Below, in pieces: positions 55,009 to 63,674 of a DNA stretch of 64,000 nt. A program made the translations under genes and the position numbers. Source of the stretch: Nocardioides albertanoniae (GTDB lineage Bacteria; Actinomycetota; Actinomycetes; Propionibacteriales; Nocardioidaceae); the NCBI RefSeq assembly GCF_006716315.1, contig NZ_VFOV01000001.1, positions 1,470,501 through 1,534,500 on the forward strand, read 5' to 3'. The stretch's first letter is position 1; each line of letters begins with the position of its first letter. The notes beneath the pieces are model-generated. The model was not told the DNA's origin, did no database searches, and saw only the letters and a list, made by a program, of their open reading frames with translations.

Positions 55009-56304
55009 TCACTGGCCCAGGGCGTCGGGGAGCGCGAGCGAGAAGAACGGGACGTACGTGATCAGCAGCAGGACGATGAGCATCGGGACGAGGAAGAGGC
55101 CGACGGTCCTGATGACCTTCTCGATGGACGTACGTCCGATGGCACAGCCGACGAAGAGGACGTTGCCGACCGGCGGGGTGATCAGGCCGATGGCGAGGTT
55201 GAAGACGAGCATGATCCCGAACTGCACCGGGTCCATGCCGATGCCGGTGGCGACCGGCAGCAGGATCGGCGTCATGATCACGATCAGCGGCGCCATGTCC
55301 ATGATCGCCCCGAGCACGAGCAGCAGCAGGTTGACCAGCAGCAGCAGCACGACGATGTTGTCGGAGATGCCCAGCAGCGCGTCGGTGGCCAGCGCCGGCA
55401 CCTGCAGGAAGGCCAGGAAGTAGCCGAAGGCACCGGCCGCCGCGATGATGAACAGCACCACGCCGAGGGTGCGCAGGGCGCTCTGCAGGATCGGGACCAT
55501 CGCCTTGATCGGCAGGTCGCGGTAGACGAAGAAGGTCAGCACGAAGGCGTACAGGCAGGCGATCGCCGCCGACTCGGTCGCGGTGAAGACGCCGCTGAGG
55601 ATGCCGCCCAGGATGATCACCGGCATCAGCAGGCTGAGCAGCCCGTCGGCGACGATCTTGGGGACGTCCTTGAGCGGGACCAGCTCCTCCTTGGGGTAGC
55701 CACGCCTGACCGCCAGCACGTAGGCCATCACCATGAGCGCCGCGCCGAGCAGGATCCCGGGCAGGATGCCGGCGGTGAACAGGGCACCGATCGAGACGCC
55801 GCCGGCGGCCATCGAGTAGATGATCAGGTTGTGGCTCGGCGGGATCATCACCGCCTGAGTGGCCCCGGAGACGGTGACCGCGACCGCGTAGTCGGTGTCG
55901 TAGCCCCGCTTCTTCATCATCGGGATGGTCACCGAGCCGATCGCGGAGACGTCGGCGACCGACGAGCCGGACAGCGCACCGAAGAACGTCGAGGCGCCGA
56001 TGTTGACCATCCCGAGCCCGCCGCGCACCCAGCCCACGAGCAGGCCGGCCAGTGCGATCAGCCGCCGGGAGATGCCGCCGGCGCCCATGATCTCGCCGCC
56101 GAGGATGAAGAACGGGATGGCCAGCAGGGCGAAGGTGTCGAGGCCGGCGACCATCCGCTGGCCGACCGTGGTCAGCGGGATGCCGAGGTAGATCGCCTCG
56201 GCGATGGCCGCCAGGGCGAGCGCCAGGGCGACCGGGATCCGGAGGAGGACGAGGGCCGCGAAGCCGCCCAGCAGGATGGCGATGGCAAGTGGATCGACAG
56301 GCAT
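55009..56304 (-). CDS. TRAP transporter large permease DctM
   Basis: This 431-residue DctM-type membrane subunit has about 12 hydrophobic segments. Class motifs include FFILGGEIMGAGGISRRLIALAGLLVGWVRGGLGMVNIGASTFFGALSGSSVADVSAIGSVTIPMMKKRGYD and MDPVQFGIMLVFNLAIGLITPPVGNVLFVGCAIG. It uses a sodium or proton gradient. The dctQ gene lies 24 bases upstream and dctP 36 bases downstream. Confidence 0.95.
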   Translation of the reverse strand: MPVDPLAIAILLGGFAALVLLRIPVALALALAAIAEAIYLGIPLTTVGQRMVAGLDTFALLAIPFFILGGEIMGAGGISRRLIALAGLLVGWVRGGLGMVNIGASTFFGALSGSSVADVSAIGSVTIPMMKKRGYDTDYAVAVTVSGATQAVMIPPSHNLIIYSMAAGGVSIGALFTAGILPGILLGAALMVMAYVLAVRRGYPKEELVPLKDVPKIVADGLLSLLMPVIILGGILSGVFTATESAAIACLYAFVLTFFVYRDLPIKAMVPILQSALRTLGVVLFIIAAAGAFGYFLAFLQVPALATDALLGISDNIVVLLLLVNLLLLVLGAIMDMAPLIVIMTPILLPVATGIGMDPVQFGIMLVFNLAIGLITPPVGNVLFVGCAIGRTSIEKVIRTVGLFLVPMLIVLLLITYVPFFSLALPDALGQ

Positions 56305-56328
56305 GGGCTCCAGCTATCTTTCGGTGGC

Positions 56329-56838
56329 TCAGTCGGTCTCGGTCGCATCCTCGGGCTCGGCGTACCGCTGGGTGCTGATGCCGAAGGCCTGGAGGAGGGT
56401 GTAGAGCGTGAGCATGACGCCGGTGACCGGCATCATCAGGTAGGGGACGCTGCGCGGCAGTCCGGTGCCGGGCAGGGTGGCGTGCCGGGCATCGATCACG
56501 AAGCTGGTGCCCTGGACGATCAGGTAGATGCCGAAGCCGAGCACGAGCAGCTGGACCAGGCGGCCGATCCCCGACCGGAACGTCGCCGGGAACCTGTCGA
56601 CGACGAAGGTGACCGCGATGTGGGCGCCCTCCCGGAAGCCGATCGTGGCGCCGAGGAAGCCGATCCAGACCAGCAGGATCCGTGCGCTCTCCTCGCTCCA
56701 GCTGGGCGAGCTGCTGAGCAGCTCGCGGCTGAACACCTGCCACAGCACGATCAGCAGGGTCGCGGTCAGGCACAGCAGGCTGAATGCCTCGAAGGTCGTG
56801 TCGAGGGCGCGCCAGGCGCGCTTGAGCGTGCGGGTCAT
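56329..56838 (-). CDS. TRAP transporter small permease DctQ
   Basis: This 169-residue protein has four hydrophobic helices. It shows the DctQ pattern FEAFSLLCLTATLLIVLWQVFSRELLSSSPSWSEESARILLVWIGFLGATIGFREGAHIAVTFVVDRFP. The start overlaps the stop of the upstream uncharacterised gene by four bases, so the transporter is transcribed with that gene. Confidence 0.93.
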   Translation of the reverse strand: MTRTLKRAWRALDTTFEAFSLLCLTATLLIVLWQVFSRELLSSSPSWSEESARILLVWIGFLGATIGFREGAHIAVTFVVDRFPATFRSGIGRLVQLLVLGFGIYLIVQGTSFVIDARHATLPGTGLPRSVPYLMMPVTGVMLTLYTLLQAFGISTQRYAEPEDATETD

Positions 56839-58016
56839 CCCACCCTCCTCTGAGGTGTTCTGGTGGCCTCGGCGAGCAGGTGCTGCCGGTCGGGGCCGGC
56901 GAGACCGAGGTGGTAGAGGTGCAGCTCACCGATGCCGGCGCCGACCAGCGAGTCGAGATGGGCCGCGAAGGCGTCGTCGCCGGTGGGCGGTAGGACGGTG
57001 ACGTACGCCGCGGCGACCGCGCGGCCGGCGACCGTGTCGGCCAGCCGGCGCCCGGTCTCCACCGAGGCCTCGGTCGTCGGCCAGCAGGCGGCGATCACCA
57101 CGTCGACGTCGTCGGGCGCGGTCGGGGTGAGGCCCGGGTTGGCGCCGGTGGCCCAGGGGTCGGGCTGGGCGTGGAGGGCGATGTCGACATCGGGGGAGAC
57201 CTCGCGCACGGCCGCGATCACCCCGTGGCGGAGCTGGTCGGCGGCGTCGTGGCGCGAGGCGAGGATCGTGGCGAGGGTCGCCGTGGGCATCTCGTCGCCG
57301 CCGGTCGCGGCGCGGAGGGCGGCGACGGTGGCCTCCGCATCGAGCCCGCGCGCGGCCCAGTCCGCGCGGCAGCCGTCGCAGCAGCAGATCGAGAGCAGCT
57401 GCTGGGTGGCGGCGTCGTAGGCGCCGTCGGTCTTCTCGTGGTGGCCACCGTGGGCGAACCCGAGCTGACCGCACGCCTCGAGGATCACCGTCGAGGCCGG
57501 GGTGCCGCGCACGGCCTCGGCCGCCAGCGTCTCGGCGTAGCGCCGCACGTCGTCGTGGCGTGCGCACAGGGCATAGGGGTAGGGCTCGTCGAAGCAGTTG
57601 CGCACCGCGAGCTTGGGGTGGTCCTGGCCGAGGCGGCTGGAGTGGGTCAGCACGATCCACGCGGCCACCTCGATGCCGGCGCCGCTGATGATCCCCGCGG
57701 CCTCGCCGAAGGGGTCGGCCAACGCAGCGCCGTTCTCGCGGACCCAGTCGGCAGCCGCCGGCACCAACCGAGCTCCGTTCCAGGCCTCGATGCGCACCGG
57801 GCGGTAGAGCGCGGCGCTGCGGGCCTCGACGATCCGGTGCTCCGGATGGAGCGGGGTCGCGGCGCGGGTGGTGTGGTACGCCGCCGCGAGGGCGACCTTC
57901 GAGACCCCGAGGGCTCGCGCCCGGTCGACGAACGTGGGATCGCCGATCACGTCCCAGGGGTAGGCATACCCGACGACCGGCACTGTCCCGGTCGGGTCCG
58001 GCTCGGTCTGGGTCAC
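56835..58016 (-). CDS. Uncharacterised 393-residue protein of the TRAP operon
   Basis: I do not recognise this gene. It is the first of five co-directed genes (this, dctQ, dctM, dctP, uronate dehydrogenase). No signal peptide or membrane helix is seen, so it is probably cytoplasmic. It starts VPVVGYAYPWDVIGDPTFVDRARALGVSKVALAAAYHTTRAATPLHP, and later has NCFDEPYPYALCARHDDVRRYAETLAAEAVR, VILEACGQLGFAHGGHHEK and a cysteine cluster SICCCDGCRADW. Alternating hydrophobic strands and helices suggest a TIM barrel, perhaps a hydrolase- or isomerase-like fold. A role in uronate or glycuronide use is inferred only from the operon. Confidence 0.8.
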   Translation of the reverse strand: MTQTEPDPTGTVPVVGYAYPWDVIGDPTFVDRARALGVSKVALAAAYHTTRAATPLHPEHRIVEARSAALYRPVRIEAWNGARLVPAAADWVRENGAALADPFGEAAGIISGAGIEVAAWIVLTHSSRLGQDHPKLAVRNCFDEPYPYALCARHDDVRRYAETLAAEAVRGTPASTVILEACGQLGFAHGGHHEKTDGAYDAATQQLLSICCCDGCRADWAARGLDAEATVAALRAATGGDEMPTATLATILASRHDAADQLRHGVIAAVREVSPDVDIALHAQPDPWATGANPGLTPTAPDDVDVVIAACWPTTEASVETGRRLADTVAGRAVAAAYVTVLPPTGDDAFAAHLDSLVGAGIGELHLYHLGLAGPDRQHLLAEATRTPQRRVG

Positions 58017-58149
58017 GGGGTCTGCTCCTGCCAGGCGAAGTTCCGTGGGCGGGGCCGAATGTGGCCCCGATCACAGGAGACTGTCAGGATGTGCGATTCG
58101 TGTCCAAGCCACATATCGCATCAGGCAATACCGTGAGGGCATCGACGCC

Positions 58150-58170
58150 GGGCGAGCGCAGCGAGCGCCC
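58150..58170 (-). terminator. Hairpin downstream of glucarate dehydratase
   Basis: GGGCG and CGCCC pair around an 11-base loop rich in GCGAGCGCAGCGAGC-type repeats, six bases after the gudD stop. The 159-bp gap to the TRAP operon also holds TGCGAT (58092) and ATCGCA (58115) as an inverted pair upstream of the uncharacterised gene. Confidence 0.5.
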
Positions 58171-58175
58171 CGAGG

Positions 58176-59465
58176 TCACCAGCGTGCGGTGTTCGGAGTG
58201 AAGTCGGGCACCACCGAGCGCATGTAGACCGTGTCCTCACGGCGGCGGACGCCGCAGCTGAGGTAGCGCTCGTGCAGCTCGCCGAGCAGGTCCCGATCGA
58301 GCTCCACGCCCAGCCCGGGCCCGGTCGGCACCGCGACGGAGCCGTCGGTGAAGTCGAGCACCCCGGGGCGTACGACGTCCTGGGCCATTCCCGAACAGGT
58401 CTTCCACGGGTAGTGGGTGTCGCAGGCGTAGGTCAGGTTGGGGGTGGCGGCGGCGAGGTGGACCATCGCGGCCAGCGAGACGCCGAGATGGGAGTTGCTG
58501 TGCATCGAGAGGCCCATCCCGAAGGTCTCGGTGATGCCGGCCAGCAGCGCCGAGCGGCGCAGACCACCCCACAGGTGATGGTCGGAGAGCACGATCTGCA
58601 CGGCGTCGGCCGCGACCGCCGGCGCGAGATGCTCGAAGGCGATCACGCACATGTTGGTCGCCAACGGCACGTCGGTGCTGGCCGCGACCCGCGCCATCGC
58701 GTCGATCCCGGGGGTGGGGTCCTCGAGATACTCCACGACCCCGGCCAGGCGCTCGGCCACCCTGATCGATGTCTCCGGCGTCCAGGCGCCGTTGGGGTCG
58801 AGCCGCAGCGGCAGCCCGGGGAAGGCCGTACGCAGTGCCTCGATCGCCGCGCACTCCTCCTCGGGCGGGAACACCCCACCCTTCAGCTTGAGCGAGCCGA
58901 AGCCCCAGCCGTCGACCATCCGCTTCGCCTGGGCGACGATCTGGTCGGGGTTCAGGGCCTCGCCCCACTCGTCGGGCCCGTTGTCGGTGGAGCCCGGATG
59001 GCCCGCCCACTTGTAGAACAGGTAGCCGCTGAACGGCACCCGGTCGCGCACGGCGCCGCCGAGCAGGTCGCTCACCGGCCGGTCGGCCTCGCGGGCGACC
59101 AGGTCGAGGCAGGCGACCTCGAACGGGGAGTAGACGGTGTCGACGGCCGAGTCGACGTCGAGCATGCCGCCGAAGGATGCGCCGGCCCCGCCGGTCTCCT
59201 TGCCGAGCACGTCGGCGACGAGCCGGTAGAGACCATGGGTGTCATAGGGGTCGTGGCCGGGCAGCACGTCGGCGACCGCCTCGAGCCGGGCGAGATGGGT
59301 CTCGTCGGCGTAGGTCTCGCCGAGCCCGACCAGGCCGGAGTCGGTATGCAGCTCGAGGATCGCGCGCAGGGCCCACGGCTGGTGCACGCCGACCACGTTG
59401 AGCAGTGGCGGGTCGGCGAAGGCGACGGGGGTGAGGACGACACGGGAGATGCGGTTGATCGTCAT
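58176..59465 (-). CDS. gudD: Glucarate dehydratase
   Basis: This 429-residue enolase superfamily enzyme converts D-glucarate (and L-idarate) to 5-keto-4-deoxyglucarate. Active-site pieces are FGSLKLKGGVFPPEEECAAIEALRTAFP (lysine base), LRLDPNGAWTPETSIRVAERL, VEYLEDPTPGIDAMARVA and ATNMCVIAFEHLAPAVAADAVQIVLSDHHLWGGLRRSALLAG, the latter with the catalytic histidine in SMHSNSHLGVSLAAMVHLAAATPNLTYACDTHYPW. It overlaps the TctA gene by four bases, so it is made with its likely transporter. Confidence 0.95.
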   Translation of the reverse strand: MTINRISRVVLTPVAFADPPLLNVVGVHQPWALRAILELHTDSGLVGLGETYADETHLARLEAVADVLPGHDPYDTHGLYRLVADVLGKETGGAGASFGGMLDVDSAVDTVYSPFEVACLDLVAREADRPVSDLLGGAVRDRVPFSGYLFYKWAGHPGSTDNGPDEWGEALNPDQIVAQAKRMVDGWGFGSLKLKGGVFPPEEECAAIEALRTAFPGLPLRLDPNGAWTPETSIRVAERLAGVVEYLEDPTPGIDAMARVAASTDVPLATNMCVIAFEHLAPAVAADAVQIVLSDHHLWGGLRRSALLAGITETFGMGLSMHSNSHLGVSLAAMVHLAAATPNLTYACDTHYPWKTCSGMAQDVVRPGVLDFTDGSVAVPTGPGLGVELDRDLLGELHERYLSCGVRRREDTVYMRSVVPDFTPNTARW

Positions 59466-61000
59466 ACCTTGACCTCGGAGTCGCTGTCGGAGTCGTGATC
59501 GGAGTCGGCCCCGGTGGCCGTCCGGCGGCGGGCGAGGTAGGCCTTGAGCGCGGGCCAGAGCGCGACCAGGACGAAGGCGGCCATGATCGTGCCCGAGATG
59601 GGCCGGGTGAAGAAGCCGGAGGGGTCGCCGTCGAAGATCAGCATCGAGCGCCGCACGCTGGACTCCACGATCGAGCCCAGCACGAAGGCGAGCACCAGCG
59701 GGCCGGGCTCGAAACCGGTCTTCTTCATCAGGTAGCCGATCAGGCCGAAGACGATCATCACGAAGATGTCGAAGACGGAGTTGTTGATCGTGTAGACACC
59801 CAGGATCGTGATCAGCGCGGTGATCGGCGCCAGGATCGCCGGACGCACCCGCAGGATCCGCACGAAGATGCCGACCAGCGGGATGCTGAGCGCGAGCAGG
59901 ATCAGGTTGCCGATGTACATCGAGTTGATGACGCCCCAGAACAGGTCGGGGCGCTCCTCGACCAGCTGCGGCCCGGGCGAGATGCCCAGGATGAGCAGGG
60001 CGCCGAAGAGCATCGCCATCGACGCGTTGGCCGGGATGCCGAGGGTCAGCAGCGGGATGAAGGAGGAGGTGGCGGCCGCGTTGTTGGCGGTCTCGGGGGC
60101 GGCGACGCCTTCGACCGCACCGCGCCCGAAGCGCTCGGGGTGCTTCGAGATCCGCTTCTCCGCCGCGTACGCCGACAGCGAGGCCATCACGGCGCCGCCT
60201 CCGGGCAGCACGCCCAGCACGAAGCCGATCACCGAGCCACGGCCGATGGCGCCCGAGGACTGCTTGAGGTCCTTGCGAGAGGGCCAGATGTTGGCCACCG
60301 CGGCAGGAACGTGCGGCTTCCCGTGGCGCTCCTCGAGGTTGTAGAGGATCTCGCCGACGCCGAAGAGACCCATCGCGACGACCACGAAGTCGATGCCGTC
60401 GGTCAGCTGCAGGTTGCCGAAGGTGAACCGCTCGGCGCCGCTGAAGCTGTCGCGGCCGATCGTGGCCAGCAGCAGGCCGACGGCGGCGGCGACCATGGCC
60501 TTGAGCTTGTTGCCGTTGCCGATGGTCGCGACCAACAGCACGCCGAGGAGTGCCAGCGCGGCGTACTCCGGCGGGCCGAAGTCGAGCGCCCAGCCGGCGA
60601 TCAGCGGGGCGAGCAGGGTGAGGCCGAGGATCGAGACGGTCGCGCCGACGAAGGAGCCGATCGCGGCCACCCCGAGCGCGGTGCCGGCGCGGCCCTGTTT
60701 CGCGAGGGCGAAGCCGTCGAAGACCGTGACCACCGAGGATGCCTCGCCCGGGAGCCGGAGCAGCACGGAGGTGATGGTGCCGCCGTACTGCGCGCCGTAG
60801 TAGATGCCGGCCAGCATGATGATCGCCGAGACCGGGTCGATGCTGTAGGTGATCGGCAGCAGGATCGCGATCGTGGCCGCCGGACCGAGCCCGGGGAGCA
60901 CGCCGATGAGCATGCCGATCAGCACGCCGACCAGGCAGTAGAGCAGATTCTGGGGTTCGGTGACGAGCGAGAAGCCGTCGAGGAATGCGTTGACGTCCAT
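59462..61000 (-). CDS. Tripartite tricarboxylate transporter permease TctA
   Basis: The protein has 512 residues with many membrane helices. The TctA family signature is GVLIGMLIGVLPGLGPAATIAILLPITYSIDPVSAIIMLAGIYYGAQYGGTITSVLLRLPGEASSVVTVFDGFALAKQGRAGTALG. The second repeat has VIGFVLGVLPGGGAVMASLSAYAAEKRISKHPERFGRGAVEGVAAPETANNAAATSSFIPLLTLGIPANASMAMLFGALLI. The C-terminus is a hydrophilic Asp/Ser tail. I chose the ATG preceding DVNAFLDGF. It likely imports an aldarate with TctB and TctC. Confidence 0.95.
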   Translation of the reverse strand: MDVNAFLDGFSLVTEPQNLLYCLVGVLIGMLIGVLPGLGPAATIAILLPITYSIDPVSAIIMLAGIYYGAQYGGTITSVLLRLPGEASSVVTVFDGFALAKQGRAGTALGVAAIGSFVGATVSILGLTLLAPLIAGWALDFGPPEYAALALLGVLLVATIGNGNKLKAMVAAAVGLLLATIGRDSFSGAERFTFGNLQLTDGIDFVVVAMGLFGVGEILYNLEERHGKPHVPAAVANIWPSRKDLKQSSGAIGRGSVIGFVLGVLPGGGAVMASLSAYAAEKRISKHPERFGRGAVEGVAAPETANNAAATSSFIPLLTLGIPANASMAMLFGALLILGISPGPQLVEERPDLFWGVINSMYIGNLILLALSIPLVGIFVRILRVRPAILAPITALITILGVYTINNSVFDIFVMIVFGLIGYLMKKTGFEPGPLVLAFVLGSIVESSVRRSMLIFDGDPSGFFTRPISGTIMAAFVLVALWPALKAYLARRRTATGADSDHDSDSDSEVKV

Positions 61001-61011
61001 GGGGGATCCGC

Positions 61012-61572
61012 TCAGAACAGGTGGGGCAGCGGGATGCGCAGCCCGTAGAGGAACAGGAAGTAGAACGCGGCGACAGTGACCACGGAGGTGATGATCGTGC
61101 TGCGCCAGGACTCGCCGCCGAGCCACCTCAGCCAGATCACGCACAGCAGCAGCGACGGGATCTCGAAGCCGACCGCGGGCATCAGCACGCCGAGGCCGAC
61201 GAAGGTGGCCAGCCCGACCACGGGCAGCATGCTGGAGCGGGTGAACGCCTCGCTGTCGCTCAGGTTGCGGCCGACCATGAGCAGCCCGAGCGCCAGCAGG
61301 GTGATGGCCATGCTGACCACGAACGGCCACAGGCCAGGGCCAGGCTGGCGCGGCGAGCCGAGGCCGTAGCCGTAGGCGAGCACCGCGCCACCGATACCGA
61401 CGACGAGAGCGACGAGCGCACCCACGATCTGGTACGCCGGGCCACCCGCCGGAGGGCGTTCGTCCTCCAGGTCGTGGGCCACCTCGGCCCGGATCTCGGC
61501 CAGGATGTCCTGGCCTTCGGTGTCATCGGTGCCGGGATCAGGCGTAGGGGTGCGTTCGTCGCTCATCGTCAT
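61012..61572 (-). CDS. Tripartite tricarboxylate transporter small subunit TctB
   Basis: This 186-residue protein starts with a ~45-residue acidic cytoplasmic segment, then four helices: YQIVGALVALVVGIGGAVLAYGYGLG, LWPFVVSMAITLLALGLLMVG, SMLPVVGLATFVGLGVLMPAVGF and STIITSVVTVAAFYFLFLYGLRIPLPH. This fits TctB. It lies between tctC and tctA. Confidence 0.9.
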   Translation of the reverse strand: MTMSDERTPTPDPGTDDTEGQDILAEIRAEVAHDLEDERPPAGGPAYQIVGALVALVVGIGGAVLAYGYGLGSPRQPGPGLWPFVVSMAITLLALGLLMVGRNLSDSEAFTRSSMLPVVGLATFVGLGVLMPAVGFEIPSLLLCVIWLRWLGGESWRSTIITSVVTVAAFYFLFLYGLRIPLPHLF

Positions 61573-61614
61573 CCTGTCGTCCTTCGTACGCTCGCGTGCG
61601 CGGGTCAGCGGGGG

Positions 61615-62610
61615 TCAGCTGGCGCCGAGGTCGAGGTCGTACTTCTCGACCAGGTCGGCGAACCGCTTCCTGTCCTTCTCGAGCTGGTCGACCACCTCGT
61701 CGCCGGAGAGCTCCATCGGCGTCAGGCTGTTCTGCTTGTTGAAGTCCTGGTAGGCCTTGGTCTCGAACGTCGCCTCCATCGCTTCGGTGACGGTGTCCTT
61801 GACCTCGTCCGGGGTGCCCTTCGGCACGGTCATGAAGCGATACTGCGCGACCTCCACGTCGAGACCCTGCTCCTGGGCGGTCGGCACGTCCGGCAGGTAT
61901 TCCACCCGCTCGGGGCCGAAGACGCTCAGCGGAGTCAGCTTGCCCGACTCGATGTTCTCGATCGCCTCGCCGACCTGGAGGCAGGCGGTGTCGACCTGGT
62001 TGCCGAGCACGGCCGTCAGGGCCGGGGCGCCGCCGTCGAACGGCACCGCCTCGGCGTCGGCTCCGGCCGAGGCGTACGTCAGGCCGCAGGAGACCTGGGC
62101 GCCGGTGCCGACGCCCGTGGTGCCGTAGGTCAGCTTCTTCTTCGCCTTCTTGATGTCGTCGAGCGAGGTGATGCCGCTCTTGGGGCCGGTGACCATGACG
62201 TAGTCGTCGCGGGAGACACCTTTGATGACGTCGAAGTCGTCGAGATCGGTCACCTCGTCCTTGCTGACCGCGAGCGGGGTGATCGCGAAGAGGGAGGCGT
62301 TCTGGATCGCGATGGTCTGGCCGTCGGCCTTGGCCTTGGAGACCTTGTTGGCGGCGAGCGCACCGTTGGCGCCCTCCTGGTTGATGACCGGGAAGGAGGC
62401 ACCGAGCTCGTCGGAGAGGCCCTTGGAGACCGCGCGGCTGATCAGGTCGCTCGACCCGCCGGGGGAGGCTCCGACGTACATCTCGACGTTGCCGGACGGG
62501 TACTTCTCCTCGCCGCTGCTGCCGCCCGCAGTGTTGGAGACGCCGCAGGCCGAGAGGGCCAGAGCCGCGACGCCGGCGGTCGCGACGAGAAGGGGAGTGG
62601 TCGTGCGCAT
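61615..62610 (-). CDS. Tripartite tricarboxylate transporter substrate-binding lipoprotein TctC
   Basis: This 331-residue Bug/TctC-type protein has a signal peptide with lipobox LSAC near residue 22. The fold-typical motifs are VEMYVGASPGGSSDLISRAVSKGLSDELGASFPVINQEGANGALAANKVSKAKADG and VPFDGGAPALTAVLGNQVDTACLQVGEAIENIESGKL, with the ligand-binding loops. I chose the ATG whose product begins RTTTPLL. It opens the tctC-tctB-tctA-gudD operon and likely binds glucarate or a related diacid. Confidence 0.92.
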   Translation of the reverse strand: MRTTTPLLVATAGVAALALSACGVSNTAGGSSGEEKYPSGNVEMYVGASPGGSSDLISRAVSKGLSDELGASFPVINQEGANGALAANKVSKAKADGQTIAIQNASLFAITPLAVSKDEVTDLDDFDVIKGVSRDDYVMVTGPKSGITSLDDIKKAKKKLTYGTTGVGTGAQVSCGLTYASAGADAEAVPFDGGAPALTAVLGNQVDTACLQVGEAIENIESGKLTPLSVFGPERVEYLPDVPTAQEQGLDVEVAQYRFMTVPKGTPDEVKDTVTEAMEATFETKAYQDFNKQNSLTPMELSGDEVVDQLEKDRKRFADLVEKYDLDLGAS

Positions 62611-62762
62611 CGTTGCTCCTTGGTCCTGGTGGCCGCGCTCGCTCGACATGATGAGGACGCGGCGTCGTGTGACCCCCGACACTAGGAGCCTTGTCGATAC
62701 CGGTCCAAGGCCGTTTCAGCATGGAGTGTTCCACCTGGCGCATCGTCGTCTACTGTGGCCGG

Positions 62763-63674
62763 ATGATCACGCTCGACCAGGTGCGTTCGTTCGTAGCGGT
62801 CGCCGAGGAGCTCCACTTCGGCCGCGCAGCAGAGCGGCTGCGGATGACGCAGCCTCCGCTCTCCCGCCAGATCCAGAAGCTGGAGAAGGCCGTCGGCGCC
62901 CAGCTCCTCGAACGCGACAACCGCCGGGTCGCCCTGACCGGCGCCGGCGCGGCCTTCCTCGACGAGGCCTACCGGATGCTCAACCTGGTCGAGAGCGCCG
63001 GCGACCTGGCCCGCCGTGTCGATGCCGGTGCCGCCGGGATGGTCCGGCTCGGCTTCACCGCGGTCTCGGCGATCTCGCTCCTCGGCCCGCTGCTGCGCCG
63101 GCTCACCGCCGAGCTCCCCGACGTGGAGGTGCGCCTCTCCGAGCGGGTCACCCTCGCCCAGGTCGACGGCATCCGCCACGGCGAGCTCGACATCGGCCTC
63201 GCCCGACCGCCCTTCGACACCGAGCTGCTCTCCTCCCGCGTCGTCTCCCGCGAGCCCCTGATGGCCGTGCTCCCGCACGACCACCCGCTCGCCGAGCTCG
63301 ACCGCCCCCTGACGCCGCAAGACTTCGAGGGCCAGGTCGTCATCGGCTACCACCCGCAGCAGTCGCGCTACTTCCACGAGCTCACCGTGCGTTTCCTCGC
63401 CAACGCCCACCCCCGCATCGAGCAGCGAGTCCACCAGGTGCTCACCGCCATGCTCCTCGTCTCCGCCGACCGAGGCATCGGCTTCGTCCCCGCCTCCGCC
63501 GCCTCCCTCCACGTCGAAGACGTCGTCCTCCGTCCCCTCGAGCACGGCGGCGGCGACACGCGCCTCGACAAAGACCCCGAACGTCCCGTCGAGCTCCACG
63601 CGATCTGGGCGCGTGGTTCGGTGAGTCCGGTCGTACGGAGGGTGCTGGATGTGATCGTCGAGATGAACCGTTAG
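62763..63674 (+). CDS. LysR-family transcriptional regulator
   Basis: The protein has 303 residues. The helix-turn-helix is MITLDQVRSFVAVAEELHFGRAAERLRMTQPPLSRQIQKLEKAVGAQLLERDNRRVALTGAGAAFLDEA, and the LysR substrate domain includes VRLGFTAVSAISLLGPLLRRLTAELPDVEV and LDIGLARPPFDTELLSSRVVSREPLMAVLPHDHPLA. It is divergent from the tctC-B-A-gudD operon over a 152-bp gap, so it most likely activates that operon in the presence of an aldarate. Confidence 0.93.
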   Translation: MITLDQVRSFVAVAEELHFGRAAERLRMTQPPLSRQIQKLEKAVGAQLLERDNRRVALTGAGAAFLDEAYRMLNLVESAGDLARRVDAGAAGMVRLGFTAVSAISLLGPLLRRLTAELPDVEVRLSERVTLAQVDGIRHGELDIGLARPPFDTELLSSRVVSREPLMAVLPHDHPLAELDRPLTPQDFEGQVVIGYHPQQSRYFHELTVRFLANAHPRIEQRVHQVLTAMLLVSADRGIGFVPASAASLHVEDVVLRPLEHGGGDTRLDKDPERPVELHAIWARGSVSPVVRRVLDVIVEMNR

